Source: CALCHX01 sp035761165
Lineage (GTDB): Bacteria > Gemmatimonadota > Gemmatimonadetes > Gemmatimonadales > Gemmatimonadaceae
Assembly (NCBI GenBank): GCA_035761165.1
Contig: DASTRO010000338.1
Coordinates: 1-15,996 of the forward strand
Direction: 5' to 3'
Length of the DNA stretch: 15,996 nucleotides
This document shows, piece by piece, positions 1 through 7,782 of the stretch. Every line of letters begins with the position of its first letter. The first letter of the stretch is position 1. The notes under the pieces were generated by a model. That model had not been told where the DNA came from and did no database searches. It was given only the letters and a program-made list of their open reading frames with translations. Both the position numbers and the translations under genes were made by a program.

Positions 1-49
1 CGGGCAGCACCACTAGCCGCGCCGTTCCACCCCTCACCGACTCACCCGC

Positions 50-1918
50 ATGATGCCGCCGCTCCGCCGCCCCACCCGCACCACGCTGCTCGCCGCTGCC
101 GCCGCGGCCATGGCCGCCACGCTCTCCAGCGCCGCGGCGGCACAGCCGGCGACGCGCGCCGCCGCGCCCGACACCGGCCGCGCCGCGCGGGCCGCCGCGT
201 TGGTGGACTCGCTCGCCGCCGCGTACCTGCGCCGCGACGCCGACCGCGACGCCGCCCGGAGCGACAGCACGAGCGCCGACAGCACCGCCGACGCGGCGGA
301 GCGCGGCGGCATGCCCGACAACTCGCTGGCCGCGCTGGAGCGGCGACACCGCTTCGAGGACAGCCTGCTGGCGCGGCTGCGCCAGGTGGACAGCGCCGCG
401 CTGGTGGGGCGGCCGCAGTGGGTGACCTACGGCGGGCTGCGCAACCGGCTGGAGTCGAGCGTGGCGACGCGCGTCTGCCACTACGAGCTGTGGGGGGTGA
501 ACTCGTACGTCAACGGCTGGCAGACGTCGCAGTCCGACGCCTTCTCGCAGCTGGCCGTGGGGACGCCGGAGCGCCGCACGCGCGCGCTGGCGCGGGCCCG
601 GGCGCTGCCGCGCTTCATCGACACCGAGATCGTGAACCTGCGCGAGGGGGTGCGGCGCGGCTACACCTCGCCGAAGGTCATCGTGCAGGCCGTCATCCGG
701 CAGCTCGACGACCTCACGCGCGTGCGCGCCGACTCCTCCCCCTTCGCCTCGCCGGCGCAGCGCGACACGGCGCGCGACGCCGCGGCGGCGGCGTTCCGGC
801 GCGAGTTCGTCGCCGTCGTGCGCGACGAGATCAACCCCGCCATCGGCCGCTACCGCGACTACCTGGCCACGGCGTACCTCCCCGCGGCGCGCGAGGCGAT
901 CGCCGTCTCCGCCAATCCCGACGGCGCCGCGTGCTACCGCGCCAGCATCCGCAGCTTCACCACGCTCGACCTCCCCGCCGACTCGGTGTTCGAGCTCGGG
1001 CGGCGCGAGATGGCGGCCATCGAACGGGAGATGCTGGAGATCGCCGAGCGCGACTTCGGCACGCGCGACGTGCCGGCGCTGCTGCGGCGGCTGAAGGAGG
1101 ACCCGCGCTACACCTTCCGCACGCGGCAGGACGTGATCGACACCGCGCAGGCGGCCATCGACCGGGCGCGGCGCGCCATCCCGCAGTGGTTCGGGATGCT
1201 CCCCGAGGCGGACGTCGTCATCCGGCCGTACCCGGAGTTCCGCCAGCGCGCCGGCGCACCGGGGCAGCTGCTGGGGGCGCGCGACGGACGGCCGGCCACC
1301 TTCCTCATCAACACCTGGGATCCCACGCACAAGAGCCGCGCCGACGGCGAGGCGACGGCCTTCCACGAGGCGATCCCGGGCCACCACCTGCAGGGCGCCA
1401 TCGCCCGCGAGCGGGAGGGCGGCGACACGCTGGCGCGCCGCTTCGGCAACTCGGGCTTCGGCGAGGGGTGGGCGCTCTACGCCGAGCGGCTGGCCGACGA
1501 GATGGGGCTCTACTCGTCGCCGATGACGCGGCTGGGGCTGCGCTCGAGCGAGGCGTTCCGCGCCGCGCGCTGCCTGATCGATGCGGGGATCCACACCCGC
1601 GGCTGGACGCGCGAGCAGGCGCTGGACACGCTGATGGCGCACACGACGATGTCCCGGCGCATCGCCGAGGGGGAGATCGACCGCTACATCTCGTGGCCGG
1701 GGCAGGCGCCGTCGTACATGCTGGGGCGCAACGAGATCCTGCGGCTGCGCGAGCGGGCGCGCGACGCGCTGGGCGCGCGCTTCGACATCCGCGAGTTCCA
1801 CGACCGCGTGCTGGAGGACGGCGCGCTCACGCTGCCGATGCTGCGCGAGAAGATCGAGCGGTGGATCGCCGAGCGGCGGGCGGCGGGCCCGCGCGACGCC
1901 GTGGGTGTGGGCGGGTGA
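50..1918 (+). CDS. DUF885 family exported protein, putative metallopeptidase-like
   Basis: A 622-residue protein. The N-terminus has basic residues (R6, R7, R10), then an alanine-rich hydrophobic stretch (about 13-31) ending AAAAQP, which reads as a Sec signal peptide. Residues 50-95 are charged and low in complexity. The remainder looks like a DUF885 domain: a helical region, then HEAIPGHH (439-446) and GEGWALYAE (471-479), the two hallmark motifs of the family. The HExxxGHH arrangement resembles zinc ligands of metallopeptidases; some DUF885 proteins are annotated as peptidases, but the substrate cannot be read from sequence. Two ATGs stand in tandem at 50 and 53, and no clear Shine-Dalgarno is visible in the 49 upstream bases. 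Its stop overlaps the start of the fucosidase gene (TGATG), so the two are probably translationally coupled. Family assignment is firm; the reaction is not. Confidence 0.9.
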   Translation: MMPPLRRPTRTTLLAAAAAAMAATLSSAAAAQPATRAAAPDTGRAARAAALVDSLAAAYLRRDADRDAARSDSTSADSTADAAERGGMPDNSLAALERRHRFEDSLLARLRQVDSAALVGRPQWVTYGGLRNRLESSVATRVCHYELWGVNSYVNGWQTSQSDAFSQLAVGTPERRTRALARARALPRFIDTEIVNLREGVRRGYTSPKVIVQAVIRQLDDLTRVRADSSPFASPAQRDTARDAAAAAFRREFVAVVRDEINPAIGRYRDYLATAYLPAAREAIAVSANPDGAACYRASIRSFTTLDLPADSVFELGRREMAAIEREMLEIAERDFGTRDVPALLRRLKEDPRYTFRTRQDVIDTAQAAIDRARRAIPQWFGMLPEADVVIRPYPEFRQRAGAPGQLLGARDGRPATFLINTWDPTHKSRADGEATAFHEAIPGHHLQGAIAREREGGDTLARRFGNSGFGEGWALYAERLADEMGLYSSPMTRLGLRSSEAFRAARCLIDAGIHTRGWTREQALDTLMAHTTMSRRIAEGEIDRYISWPGQAPSYMLGRNEILRLRERARDALGARFDIREFHDRVLEDGALTLPMLREKIERWIAERRAAGPRDAVGVGG

Positions 1919-3294
1919 TGGACCGCCGCACGTTCCTCGCCGCCGGCGCCGCGGCGCTCGCCGCGCGGCGACTGCCGTCGCACCGCGCGCAGCCCGCGGT
2001 GCCGCGCCCCACCCCCGCGCAGCTGGCCTGGCAGCGCGACGAGCTGGCGCTCTTCCTCCACTTCGGCGTCAACAGCTTCACCGACCGCGAGTGGGGAGAC
2101 GGCCGCGAATCGCCGACCATCTTCGCGCCGACGCGGCTGGACGCGCGGCAGTGGGCGCGTGCCGCCCGCGCCGCCGGGGCGCGCGCCCTCGTCCTCACCG
2201 CCAAGCACCACGACGGCTTCTGCCTCTGGCCCACCGCCACCACCACGCACTCGGTGGCGAGCAGCCCGTGGCGCGACGGCCAGGGTGACGTCGTCCGCGA
2301 GCTCACCGACGCCTGCCGCGCCGAGGGGCTGCGCGCCGGGCTCTATCTCTCGCCCTGGGACCGCAACCACCCCGCCTACGGCGACTCGCCGCGCTACAAC
2401 GACGTCTACGCCGCGCAGCTCACCGAGCTGCTGACGCGCTACGGCCCGCTGGCGGAGGTCTGGTTCGACGGCGCCAATGGCGAGGGGCCCAACGGGAAGC
2501 GGCAGGTCTACGACTGGCCGCGCACCTTCGCCCTCGTCCGGCGACTGCAGCCGGAAGCGGTGATCTTCTCCGACGCCGGCCCGGACGTGCGCTGGTGCGG
2601 CAACGAGAAGGGGGTGGCGGGGGATCCGAACTGGTCCACGGTGGATCCCGCCGCGGTGCCCTACCCCGGCGCCACCGGCGACGGCGTGATCGCGGCGCTG
2701 CAGCACGGCGACCCGGCGGGCACCGTCTGGCGTCCGGCGGAAGCGGACGTATCGATCCGCCCGGGGTGGTTCCACCATCCGGCGGAGGACGCGCGCGTGC
2801 GCGACGTGGAGGATCTCGTGGCGCTCCACTTCAGCTCCGTGGGGCGAAACTCCAAGCTGCTGCTCAACGTGCCGCCCACGCGCGACGGCGTGCTGCACGA
2901 GGTGGACGTGTCGCGCCTGCGCGGCTTCCGCGCGCGGCTGGACGCGCTCTTCGCGAACGATCTCGCGGCCGGCGCCGCGCCGGCGTGGCGGCGCACCGGA
3001 GCGCGCACTGCCGCGCTGGAGCTGGAGCTCGCGCGCGTGCGGCCGGCCAGCGTCGCGCGGCTGGCCGAGCCGATCGAGCGCGGGCAGGCGGTGGCGCGGT
3101 GGGCGCTGCAGGGCGACGCCGGCGACGGCGCCTGGCGGCCGCTGGCGCGCGGCACGACGATCGGCCACGCGCGGCTCGTGCGCTTCCCGCGCACGCCGCT
3201 GCGGCGCGTGCGGCTGGTAGTGGAGGAGGCCGTCCGCGCACCGGAGGCGGTGACGCTGCGGCTGTACGACGGCGGCGACGGCGGCGCGGACTGA
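1918..3294 (+). CDS. Alpha-L-fucosidase, glycoside hydrolase family 29
   Basis: A 458-residue protein that should hydrolyse terminal alpha-L-fucose from glycans by a retaining mechanism. Visible GH29 features are HFGVNSF (48-54), KHHDGFCLW (from 96) and EVWFDGANG, whose D184 fits the catalytic nucleophile. E230 in GNEKG is the likely acid/base; its 46-residue spacing from D184 is close to what I recall for GH29-B enzymes, and the WFDGA motif also points to subfamily B (alpha-1,3/1,4-fucosidases). Residues about 345-458 look like the C-terminal beta-sandwich. The N-terminus MDRRTFLAAGAAALAA has a twin-arginine pattern, suggesting Tat export. The start is the ATG that shares its A with the DUF885 stop; the open frame continues far upstream, but only as a shadow of DUF885. 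Only a weak G-rich Shine-Dalgarno (GGGCGGG) is present, as expected for a coupled start. The exact linkage cleaved is not determinable here. Confidence 0.93.
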   Translation: MDRRTFLAAGAAALAARRLPSHRAQPAVPRPTPAQLAWQRDELALFLHFGVNSFTDREWGDGRESPTIFAPTRLDARQWARAARAAGARALVLTAKHHDGFCLWPTATTTHSVASSPWRDGQGDVVRELTDACRAEGLRAGLYLSPWDRNHPAYGDSPRYNDVYAAQLTELLTRYGPLAEVWFDGANGEGPNGKRQVYDWPRTFALVRRLQPEAVIFSDAGPDVRWCGNEKGVAGDPNWSTVDPAAVPYPGATGDGVIAALQHGDPAGTVWRPAEADVSIRPGWFHHPAEDARVRDVEDLVALHFSSVGRNSKLLLNVPPTRDGVLHEVDVSRLRGFRARLDALFANDLAAGAAPAWRRTGARTAALELELARVRPASVARLAEPIERGQAVARWALQGDAGDGAWRPLARGTTIGHARLVRFPRTPLRRVRLVVEEAVRAPEAVTLRLYDGGDGGAD

Positions 3295-3429
3295 CGAGAT
3301 ACGCCGGCGCCGCCGGGCGCTCGCTCGGCGTCGGGATCGCTGGGGCCGCCAGACGCGGGTGATGGAGCCGATCGTCCGCGCCGCCCGGTCGCGTTCCAGC
3401 GCGACGCCCTGGCGAGGCGCTCCCCGCGC

Positions 3430-3444
3430 GCGGAGATTCTCCGC
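3430..3444 (+). promoter_or_regulatory. Palindrome covering the ribosome binding site of the GH43 gene
   Basis: The 15 bases directly before the GH43 ATG form a perfect palindrome (GCGGAGA, T, TCTCCGC). The GGAGA at 3432-3436 is the best Shine-Dalgarno for this start, so a six-base-pair hairpin (3430-3435 with 3439-3444) would hide it. This could be an RNA hairpin damping translation or a small operator; chance cannot be excluded in such GC-rich DNA. The rest of the 150-base gap after the fucosidase shows nothing further. Confidence 0.4.
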
Positions 3445-4488
3445 ATGCCGCACGCATCGCTCACACGCCGGGTGGCCCTGGCCACCTGCCTCGCCACCCT
3501 CGTCGGATGCGCCCCGCGGACGGGGATCGGCGCCGCATCCTCCGCCACGGCCGCGCCGGCCGCGCCGGCCGCGCGCCGCGGCAATCCCATCCTCCCCGGC
3601 TGGTACGCCGACCCCGAAGCGCACGTCTTCGACGGCGCGTACTGGATCTACCCCACCTACTCGGCGCCGTACGACGAGCAGGTCTTCCTGGACGCGTTCT
3701 CGTCGCGCGACCTGGTCACGTGGACGAAGCATCCGCGCATCGTCGACACCACCGCCGTGCGGTGGGCGCGGCGGGCGATGTGGGCGCCGTCGGTGGTGGA
3801 GAAGGACGGCTGGTACTACCTCTTCTTCGGCGCCAACGACATCCAGAGCGACGCCGAGCGCGGCGGCATCGGCGTGGCGCGCTCGCGCAGCCCCGCCGGC
3901 CCGTTCGTGGACTACCTCGGCCGGCCGCTGATCGACCGCTTCCACAACGGCGCGCAGCCCATCGACCAGATGGTGTTCCGCGACCCGGCGAGCGGCGCGT
4001 ACTACATCGTCTACGGCGGCTGGCGGCACTGCAACATCGCCCGGCTCAACGACGACTTCACCGGCTTCGTCCCCTTCCCGGACGGCACCACGTTCCGGGA
4101 GATCACGCCGGAGGGGTACGTGGAGGGGGCGTTCATGCTGCCGCACGACGGCCGGTACTACTTCATGTGGTCGGAGGGCGGCTGGACCGGGCCGGACTAC
4201 GCGGTCGCCTACGCCGTGGGCGACTCGCCCTTCGGGCCGTTCGAGCGCGTGGGGAAGATCCTGCAGCAGGATTCGACGGTGGCGACCGGCGCCGGCCACC
4301 ACTCGGTGATCCGGTCGCCCGCGTCGGGGAAGTGGTACATCGTCTACCACCGCCGCCCGCTCGGCGAGACGGACCGCAATCACCGCGTGGTGAGCATCGA
4401 CGAGCTGCGCTTCGACGCGACGGGGCACATCGTGCCGGTGCGGATCACCACGGAGGGCGTGGCGGCCGACCCGATCGGCGGGCGTTGA
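3445..4488 (+). CDS. Glycoside hydrolase family 43 lipoprotein
   Basis: A 347-residue five-bladed beta-propeller glycosidase of the arabinofuranosidase/xylosidase group (GH43). The N-terminus ends in a lipobox, LVGC with C22, so the mature protein is probably a lipid-anchored envelope enzyme. Expected catalytic residues are in order: general base D56 in GWYADPEAH, pKa-modulating D174 in PIDQMVFRD, and general acid E227 in YVEGAFML. GAGHHS (282-287) supplies the conserved propeller histidine late in the domain. The length matches a single-domain GH43 with no carbohydrate-binding module. It lies 150 bases after the fucosidase on the same strand and is the last gene before the convergence point. 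The subfamily, and so the choice between arabinofuranosidase, xylosidase and galactosidase activity, cannot be settled by eye. Confidence 0.92.
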   Translation: MPHASLTRRVALATCLATLVGCAPRTGIGAASSATAAPAAPAARRGNPILPGWYADPEAHVFDGAYWIYPTYSAPYDEQVFLDAFSSRDLVTWTKHPRIVDTTAVRWARRAMWAPSVVEKDGWYYLFFGANDIQSDAERGGIGVARSRSPAGPFVDYLGRPLIDRFHNGAQPIDQMVFRDPASGAYYIVYGGWRHCNIARLNDDFTGFVPFPDGTTFREITPEGYVEGAFMLPHDGRYYFMWSEGGWTGPDYAVAYAVGDSPFGPFERVGKILQQDSTVATGAGHHSVIRSPASGKWYIVYHRRPLGETDRNHRVVSIDELRFDATGHIVPVRITTEGVAADPIGGR

Positions 4489-4708
4489 CGTGCCGTGCGG
4501 AGGTCACGTGACGAGTGGCCGTCGGCTCCGTCGAATCGGCACGCGGAGGGCGCGGAGGAAGCGAACGGGCGAGGGGACAGGATGCACCGGACTGCGGGAA
4601 TCCAGTGCGGATCGGGGCCGGAGCCGGGAGCATCGTGCCTTCGGGGGGGGCCCCCCGCGACGCGATCCGTCCCACGGCCCGATCGACGACTCGCCTCCCT
4701 GCTCCCGA

Positions 4709-4850
4709 CATCCCGTTCATCCCGTTCATCCCGTTCAGCCCGATCAGCCCGTTCAGCCCGTTCAGCCCGATCAGCCCGTCGGCGCGATGCAACGAGCGAA
4801 TGGCAGGACAGGAGGAACAGCGAGACAGGATGAACGGGATGAACGGGATG
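4709..4850. repeat. Inverted repeat with perfect 23-base arms
   Basis: Bases 4709-4731 are the exact reverse complement of 4828-4850. Each arm consists of two and a half copies of the 9-mer CCCGTTCAT or its complement. A transcript in either direction could form a 23-bp stem over a 96-base loop, which makes it a plausible terminator-like or mRNA-stabilising structure for both converging operons. No poly-T tract follows on either strand, so classical intrinsic termination is not clearly supported. Confidence 0.75.
4712..4774 (+). repeat. Tandem 9-bp repeat, seven units
   Basis: Seven consecutive 9-mers start at 4712, 4721, 4730, 4739, 4748, 4757 and 4766: CCCGTTCAT twice, CCCGTTCAG, CCCGATCAG, CCCGTTCAG twice, CCCGATCAG, then a degenerate unit (CCCGTCGGC) at 4775. 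Variation is confined to two positions of the unit. Because nine is a multiple of three, the minus strand reads as a monotonous Gly-Leu-Asn/Ile-Gly peptide, which is an artefact of the array and not a gene. Confidence 0.85.
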
Positions 4851-5090
4851 GGACGCTAGGGAAGACGGCCTCCCGTCCAGCCCCGGCGCGCGGAGGGGTG
4901 GAGCGTGGAGGAGCCCACCCCCATTCAGTTCCGGCTCCGACGTGCGGAGTCGCCCGCGACCGGCGCACCCCTCCACATCCTCTACGTCCTCCGCGGTTCA
5001 CCCGCCATGGCCGCGAGGCGACCGACTCTCGTCGTGCGCTCCGCGCCTCCGCGTGAATCGCTCGACGGGGCGCCCGGCCGCCGTCGGGCG

Positions 5091-7763
5091 TCAGCGCACC
5101 ACCAGCTCGCCGCGCAGCCGGATGTCCGCCGACGAGCGCCCCACCAGCACGCGGACGCGCCCCGGCTCCACCACCCAGCGCAGGTCGCGGTCGAGCAGGC
5201 GGAGCTGGTCGGCGCCCAGCGTGAACGTCACCTCGCGTGATTCGCCCGGAGCGAGGTGCACCTTGGCGAACCCCTTCAGCGCGAGCACCGGCCGCGCCAC
5301 GGTGGCGAGCACGTCGCGCAGGTAGAGCTGCACCACCTCGTCGCCGGCCACGGCGCCGGTGTTGCGCACCGTCGCGCGCACCGTCACGCGCCCGTCGGGC
5401 GCGACGGTGTCGGGCGTGATGCGCAGATCGGAATAGGCGAACGTGGCGTAGCTCAGCCCGAAGCCGAAGGGGAAGAGTGGCTTCCCGGTGAGGTCCAGGT
5501 AGTCGTCGCCGCGGCCGGTGGGCTTGTGGTCGTAGCGCAGCGGGAGCTGCCCCTCGGCGATCGGGAAGGTGATGGGGAGGCGCCCGCCGGGGTCGGCGCG
5601 GCCTAACAGCACGTCGGCCGCGGCGCGGCCGCCCTCCTCGCCCGGATACCAGGCGAGCAGCACGGCGTCCACGCCGCCGAGCCAGCGCGACATGGTGATG
5701 GCGCTGCCGCCGACGAGCACCACGACCGTGGGCGTGCCGGTGGCCGCGACGCGCTGGATCAGCTCCTCCTGGTGCCCCGGGAGGGAGAGGAAGGCGCGGT
5801 CGCGGAACTCCCCCTCCTCGATGCCCGCGACGACGACGGCGACGTCGCTCGCGCGCGCCGCGGCGACGGCGCTGTCGATGGCCGCGCGCCGGTCGTCGGG
5901 CACGCCGGCATCCCAGACGAGCTTCACGTGCGCGGGGCCGGTGCTCTCGTGGAACTCCAGGCGCAGGTGGTGCGTGCTCCCCGGCGCCAGCGCGACGTCG
6001 GCCAGGTGCGCGCCGTACGACACCTCGCGCCAGCGATCCACGAGGAGCGAGTCGTCGAGCCAGAGGCGCCAGCCGTCGTCCCCGTCCACGCCGAGCCGGC
6101 GCACGCCCGCCGCGGGCACGGTGAGCGTCCCCGTCCAGCGCACGGCGTACCACTCCGGCGAGAGGCCGCGCGCCGGCGCGTTGAAGGTCCAGCCGAAGTC
6201 CACCCGCTCGTCGGCTCTCACGACGGCGGGTTGTCCGGTGAGCGTGATGTTCGTGAAGTACTCGCCGCGCAGCCCGCGCCCGCGCCCGCCGTCCTCCTCG
6301 TGCGCCAGCCAGTCGGCCGGCACGACGACGTGCTCCGGTGAGAGGCGCGGCACGCCCGGCGCGTGGCGCACCGTGGTGCGCGCGCCCACCGCCTCGCGGA
6401 GGCCGTCCAGGATGGAGACGCCGCGCGCGCCGGACGCGGTGTAGCCGCCCAGCCGCGCCTCCGTCGCATCGGCGCCGATGACGGCGATGGAGGCCGGCGC
6501 GGTGGGCAGCGGGAGCGTGCCGCGCTCGTTGCGCAGCAGCACCATCCCCGCGGCGGCCGCCGCGCGCGCCAGCGCGCGGTGCGCGGCGCTGCCGGCCTGC
6601 GCCGCGGCGCTGTCCGGATCCACGTACGGCCGCTCGAAGAGGCCGAGCTCGAACTTGGCGCGTAGCACGCGGGCGACGGCGCTGTCGATCACCGGGGCGG
6701 GGACGAGGCCGCGGCGCAGTGCCGCCAGGTACGGCCGGTGCTGCTCCCAGGTGGACTGGAAGACGACGTCCAGCCCCGCCTCCCAGGCGTGGCGCGCCGC
6801 CTCGGGGGTGCTGGGCTCCGTGTGATGCAGCACGGTGGCGCCGCCGGTGGCCGCGGCGTCGGAGATGACGAAGCCGCCGAAGCCCCAGTCGTGCTTGAGC
6901 GTCGTGGTGAGCAGCCAGCGGTTCTGCGTGGCCGGCACGCCGTCCACCGAGTTGTAGGCGGTCATCACCGAGCGCGCGCCGGCGGCCAGCGCGGCGCGGA
7001 AGGGCGGGAAGTGGCGCTCCTCCAGCGCGCGGCGGCTCGCGTCGATGGGGTAGCTGTCGCGCCCGCCCTCGCCGACGTTGGCGACGAGGTGCTTGGGGGT
7101 GGCGACGACGCCGGCGCGCTCGAACGCGCCGACGAAGGCGCGCGCCATCGCGCTGGCGAGGTACGGGTCCTCGCCGTACGTCTCCTCCACGCGCCCCCAG
7201 CGCACGTCGGTGGCGACGTTCACCACCGGCGAGAGCGCCTGTCGCACGCCGCGGCTCCGCGTCTCGCGCGCCGCCGCCGCGCTGACGCGGGCGACGAGGG
7301 CGGTGTCCCAGCTGGCGGCGAGCGCGATGGCCTGCGGGAAGACGGTCGCCCCGTCGCGCATGAGGCCGTGCAGCGCCTCGTCGAAGGGGATGATGGGGAT
7401 GCCGAGCCGCGTGCGCTCCACGAACCAGCGCTGGATGGCGTTGACGCGCGTCGCGTGCGCGCGGGCCAGCTCGGCGCGCGACATGGTGCGGGCGGCGGCC
7501 GTGTCGCCCGCCGGCAGGGCGGAGATCTGCAGCCCGAAGGCGCCGTGCGCGTAGTCGTGCGTGGCGTCGTCCAGGCTCCCCGGGCTCATGTAGAGCTGCC
7601 AGAACTTCTCCTCGAGCGTCATCCGCCCCAGCAGGTCGCGCACGCGCTCGGCCACGGGGCGCGCGGGATCGCGGTAGGGGAGCGTATCGCGCGCCTGCGC
7701 GGCGGCGGGGTGCCGCGCGGCGAGGAGGGCGGCGAGGAGGGGGAGGAGCGTACGGAGGCGCAT
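5091..7763 (-). CDS. Beta-glucosidase/xylosidase, GH3 with PA14 insert
   Basis: An 890-residue exported glycosidase that should remove terminal beta-linked glucose or xylose from oligosaccharides. Order of parts: signal peptide (about 1-23, ending AAAQA); GH3 TIM-barrel domain (about 35-375) with KHLVANVGEGGRD (from 224) and nucleophile D302 in GFVISDAAA; alpha/beta sandwich domain (about 400-770) split by a PA14 domain (about 497-618); and a C-terminal fibronectin-III-like domain (about 785-885). GIEEGEFRDR (647-656) carries the candidate acid/base glutamate, E650 or E652. The frame is open 19 codons further upstream, but the ATG at 7763 is preferred because it begins directly with the signal peptide and avoids overlapping the preceding gene. 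The usual aromatic or cysteine after the SD of the nucleophile motif is alanine here. It is the last gene of the minus-strand operon, 19 bases after DUF6624. Confidence 0.95.
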   Translation of the reverse strand: MRLRTLLPLLAALLAARHPAAAQARDTLPYRDPARPVAERVRDLLGRMTLEEKFWQLYMSPGSLDDATHDYAHGAFGLQISALPAGDTAAARTMSRAELARAHATRVNAIQRWFVERTRLGIPIIPFDEALHGLMRDGATVFPQAIALAASWDTALVARVSAAAARETRSRGVRQALSPVVNVATDVRWGRVEETYGEDPYLASAMARAFVGAFERAGVVATPKHLVANVGEGGRDSYPIDASRRALEERHFPPFRAALAAGARSVMTAYNSVDGVPATQNRWLLTTTLKHDWGFGGFVISDAAATGGATVLHHTEPSTPEAARHAWEAGLDVVFQSTWEQHRPYLAALRRGLVPAPVIDSAVARVLRAKFELGLFERPYVDPDSAAAQAGSAAHRALARAAAAAGMVLLRNERGTLPLPTAPASIAVIGADATEARLGGYTASGARGVSILDGLREAVGARTTVRHAPGVPRLSPEHVVVPADWLAHEEDGGRGRGLRGEYFTNITLTGQPAVVRADERVDFGWTFNAPARGLSPEWYAVRWTGTLTVPAAGVRRLGVDGDDGWRLWLDDSLLVDRWREVSYGAHLADVALAPGSTHHLRLEFHESTGPAHVKLVWDAGVPDDRRAAIDSAVAAARASDVAVVVAGIEEGEFRDRAFLSLPGHQEELIQRVAATGTPTVVVLVGGSAITMSRWLGGVDAVLLAWYPGEEGGRAAADVLLGRADPGGRLPITFPIAEGQLPLRYDHKPTGRGDDYLDLTGKPLFPFGFGLSYATFAYSDLRITPDTVAPDGRVTVRATVRNTGAVAGDEVVQLYLRDVLATVARPVLALKGFAKVHLAPGESREVTFTLGADQLRLLDRDLRWVVEPGRVRVLVGRSSADIRLRGELVVR

Positions 7764-7782
7764 GCGCCGTCCCGGTCCCGTG

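Larger units (their letters stand above)
4540..5055. repeat. Outer inverted repeat of CGCGGAGG type
   Basis: The stretch CACGCGGAGGGCGCGGAGG at 4540-4558 reappears in reverse complement at about 5039-5054 (CTCCGCGCCTCCGCGTG), with a one-base length difference. A further related copy, TCCTCTACGTCCTCCGCGG, stands at 4978-4996. Together these bracket the 9-bp array. Short GC-rich repeats of this CTCCGCG flavour are, from general recollection, common between genes in several soil phyla; their function is unknown. Confidence 0.6.
4489..5090. other. Gene-free, repeat-rich island between convergent operons
   Basis: About 600 bases between the stop of the GH43 gene and the stop of the GH3 gene on the other strand. 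No credible gene is present: the open frames are short, repetitive or arginine/proline-rich and match no family. Contents in order are a GTCACGTGAC palindrome (4503-4512), a CACGCGGAGG-type repeat (from 4540), a G8C6 run (4643-4656), a 9-bp tandem array (4712-4774), its inverted partner (4828-4850), and CCTCCGCG-type repeats (4971-5055). A weak 6-bp stem (5071-5076 with 5085-5090) lies just past the GH3 stop. The island may act as a structured bidirectional terminator, or be a deposit of dispersed intergenic repeats, or both. Confidence 0.75.

Noticed and set aside
1684..4428. A 914-codon minus-strand open frame
   Set aside because: Antisense to the DUF885, GH29 and GH43 genes, with arginine/alanine-rich composition and no domain.
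4445..4792. A minus-strand frame coding a Gly-Leu-Asn-Gly repeat peptide
   Set aside because: The peptide is only the translation of the 9-bp DNA array, and the rest is unlike protein.
4709..4850. CRISPR array
   Set aside because: Units are 9 bases and directly abutting with no unique spacers, and no cas genes are nearby.
4771..6153. A 460-codon minus-strand open frame overlapping the GH3 3' end
   Set aside because: Arginine/alanine-rich shadow in another frame of the GH3 gene, running on into the repeat island.
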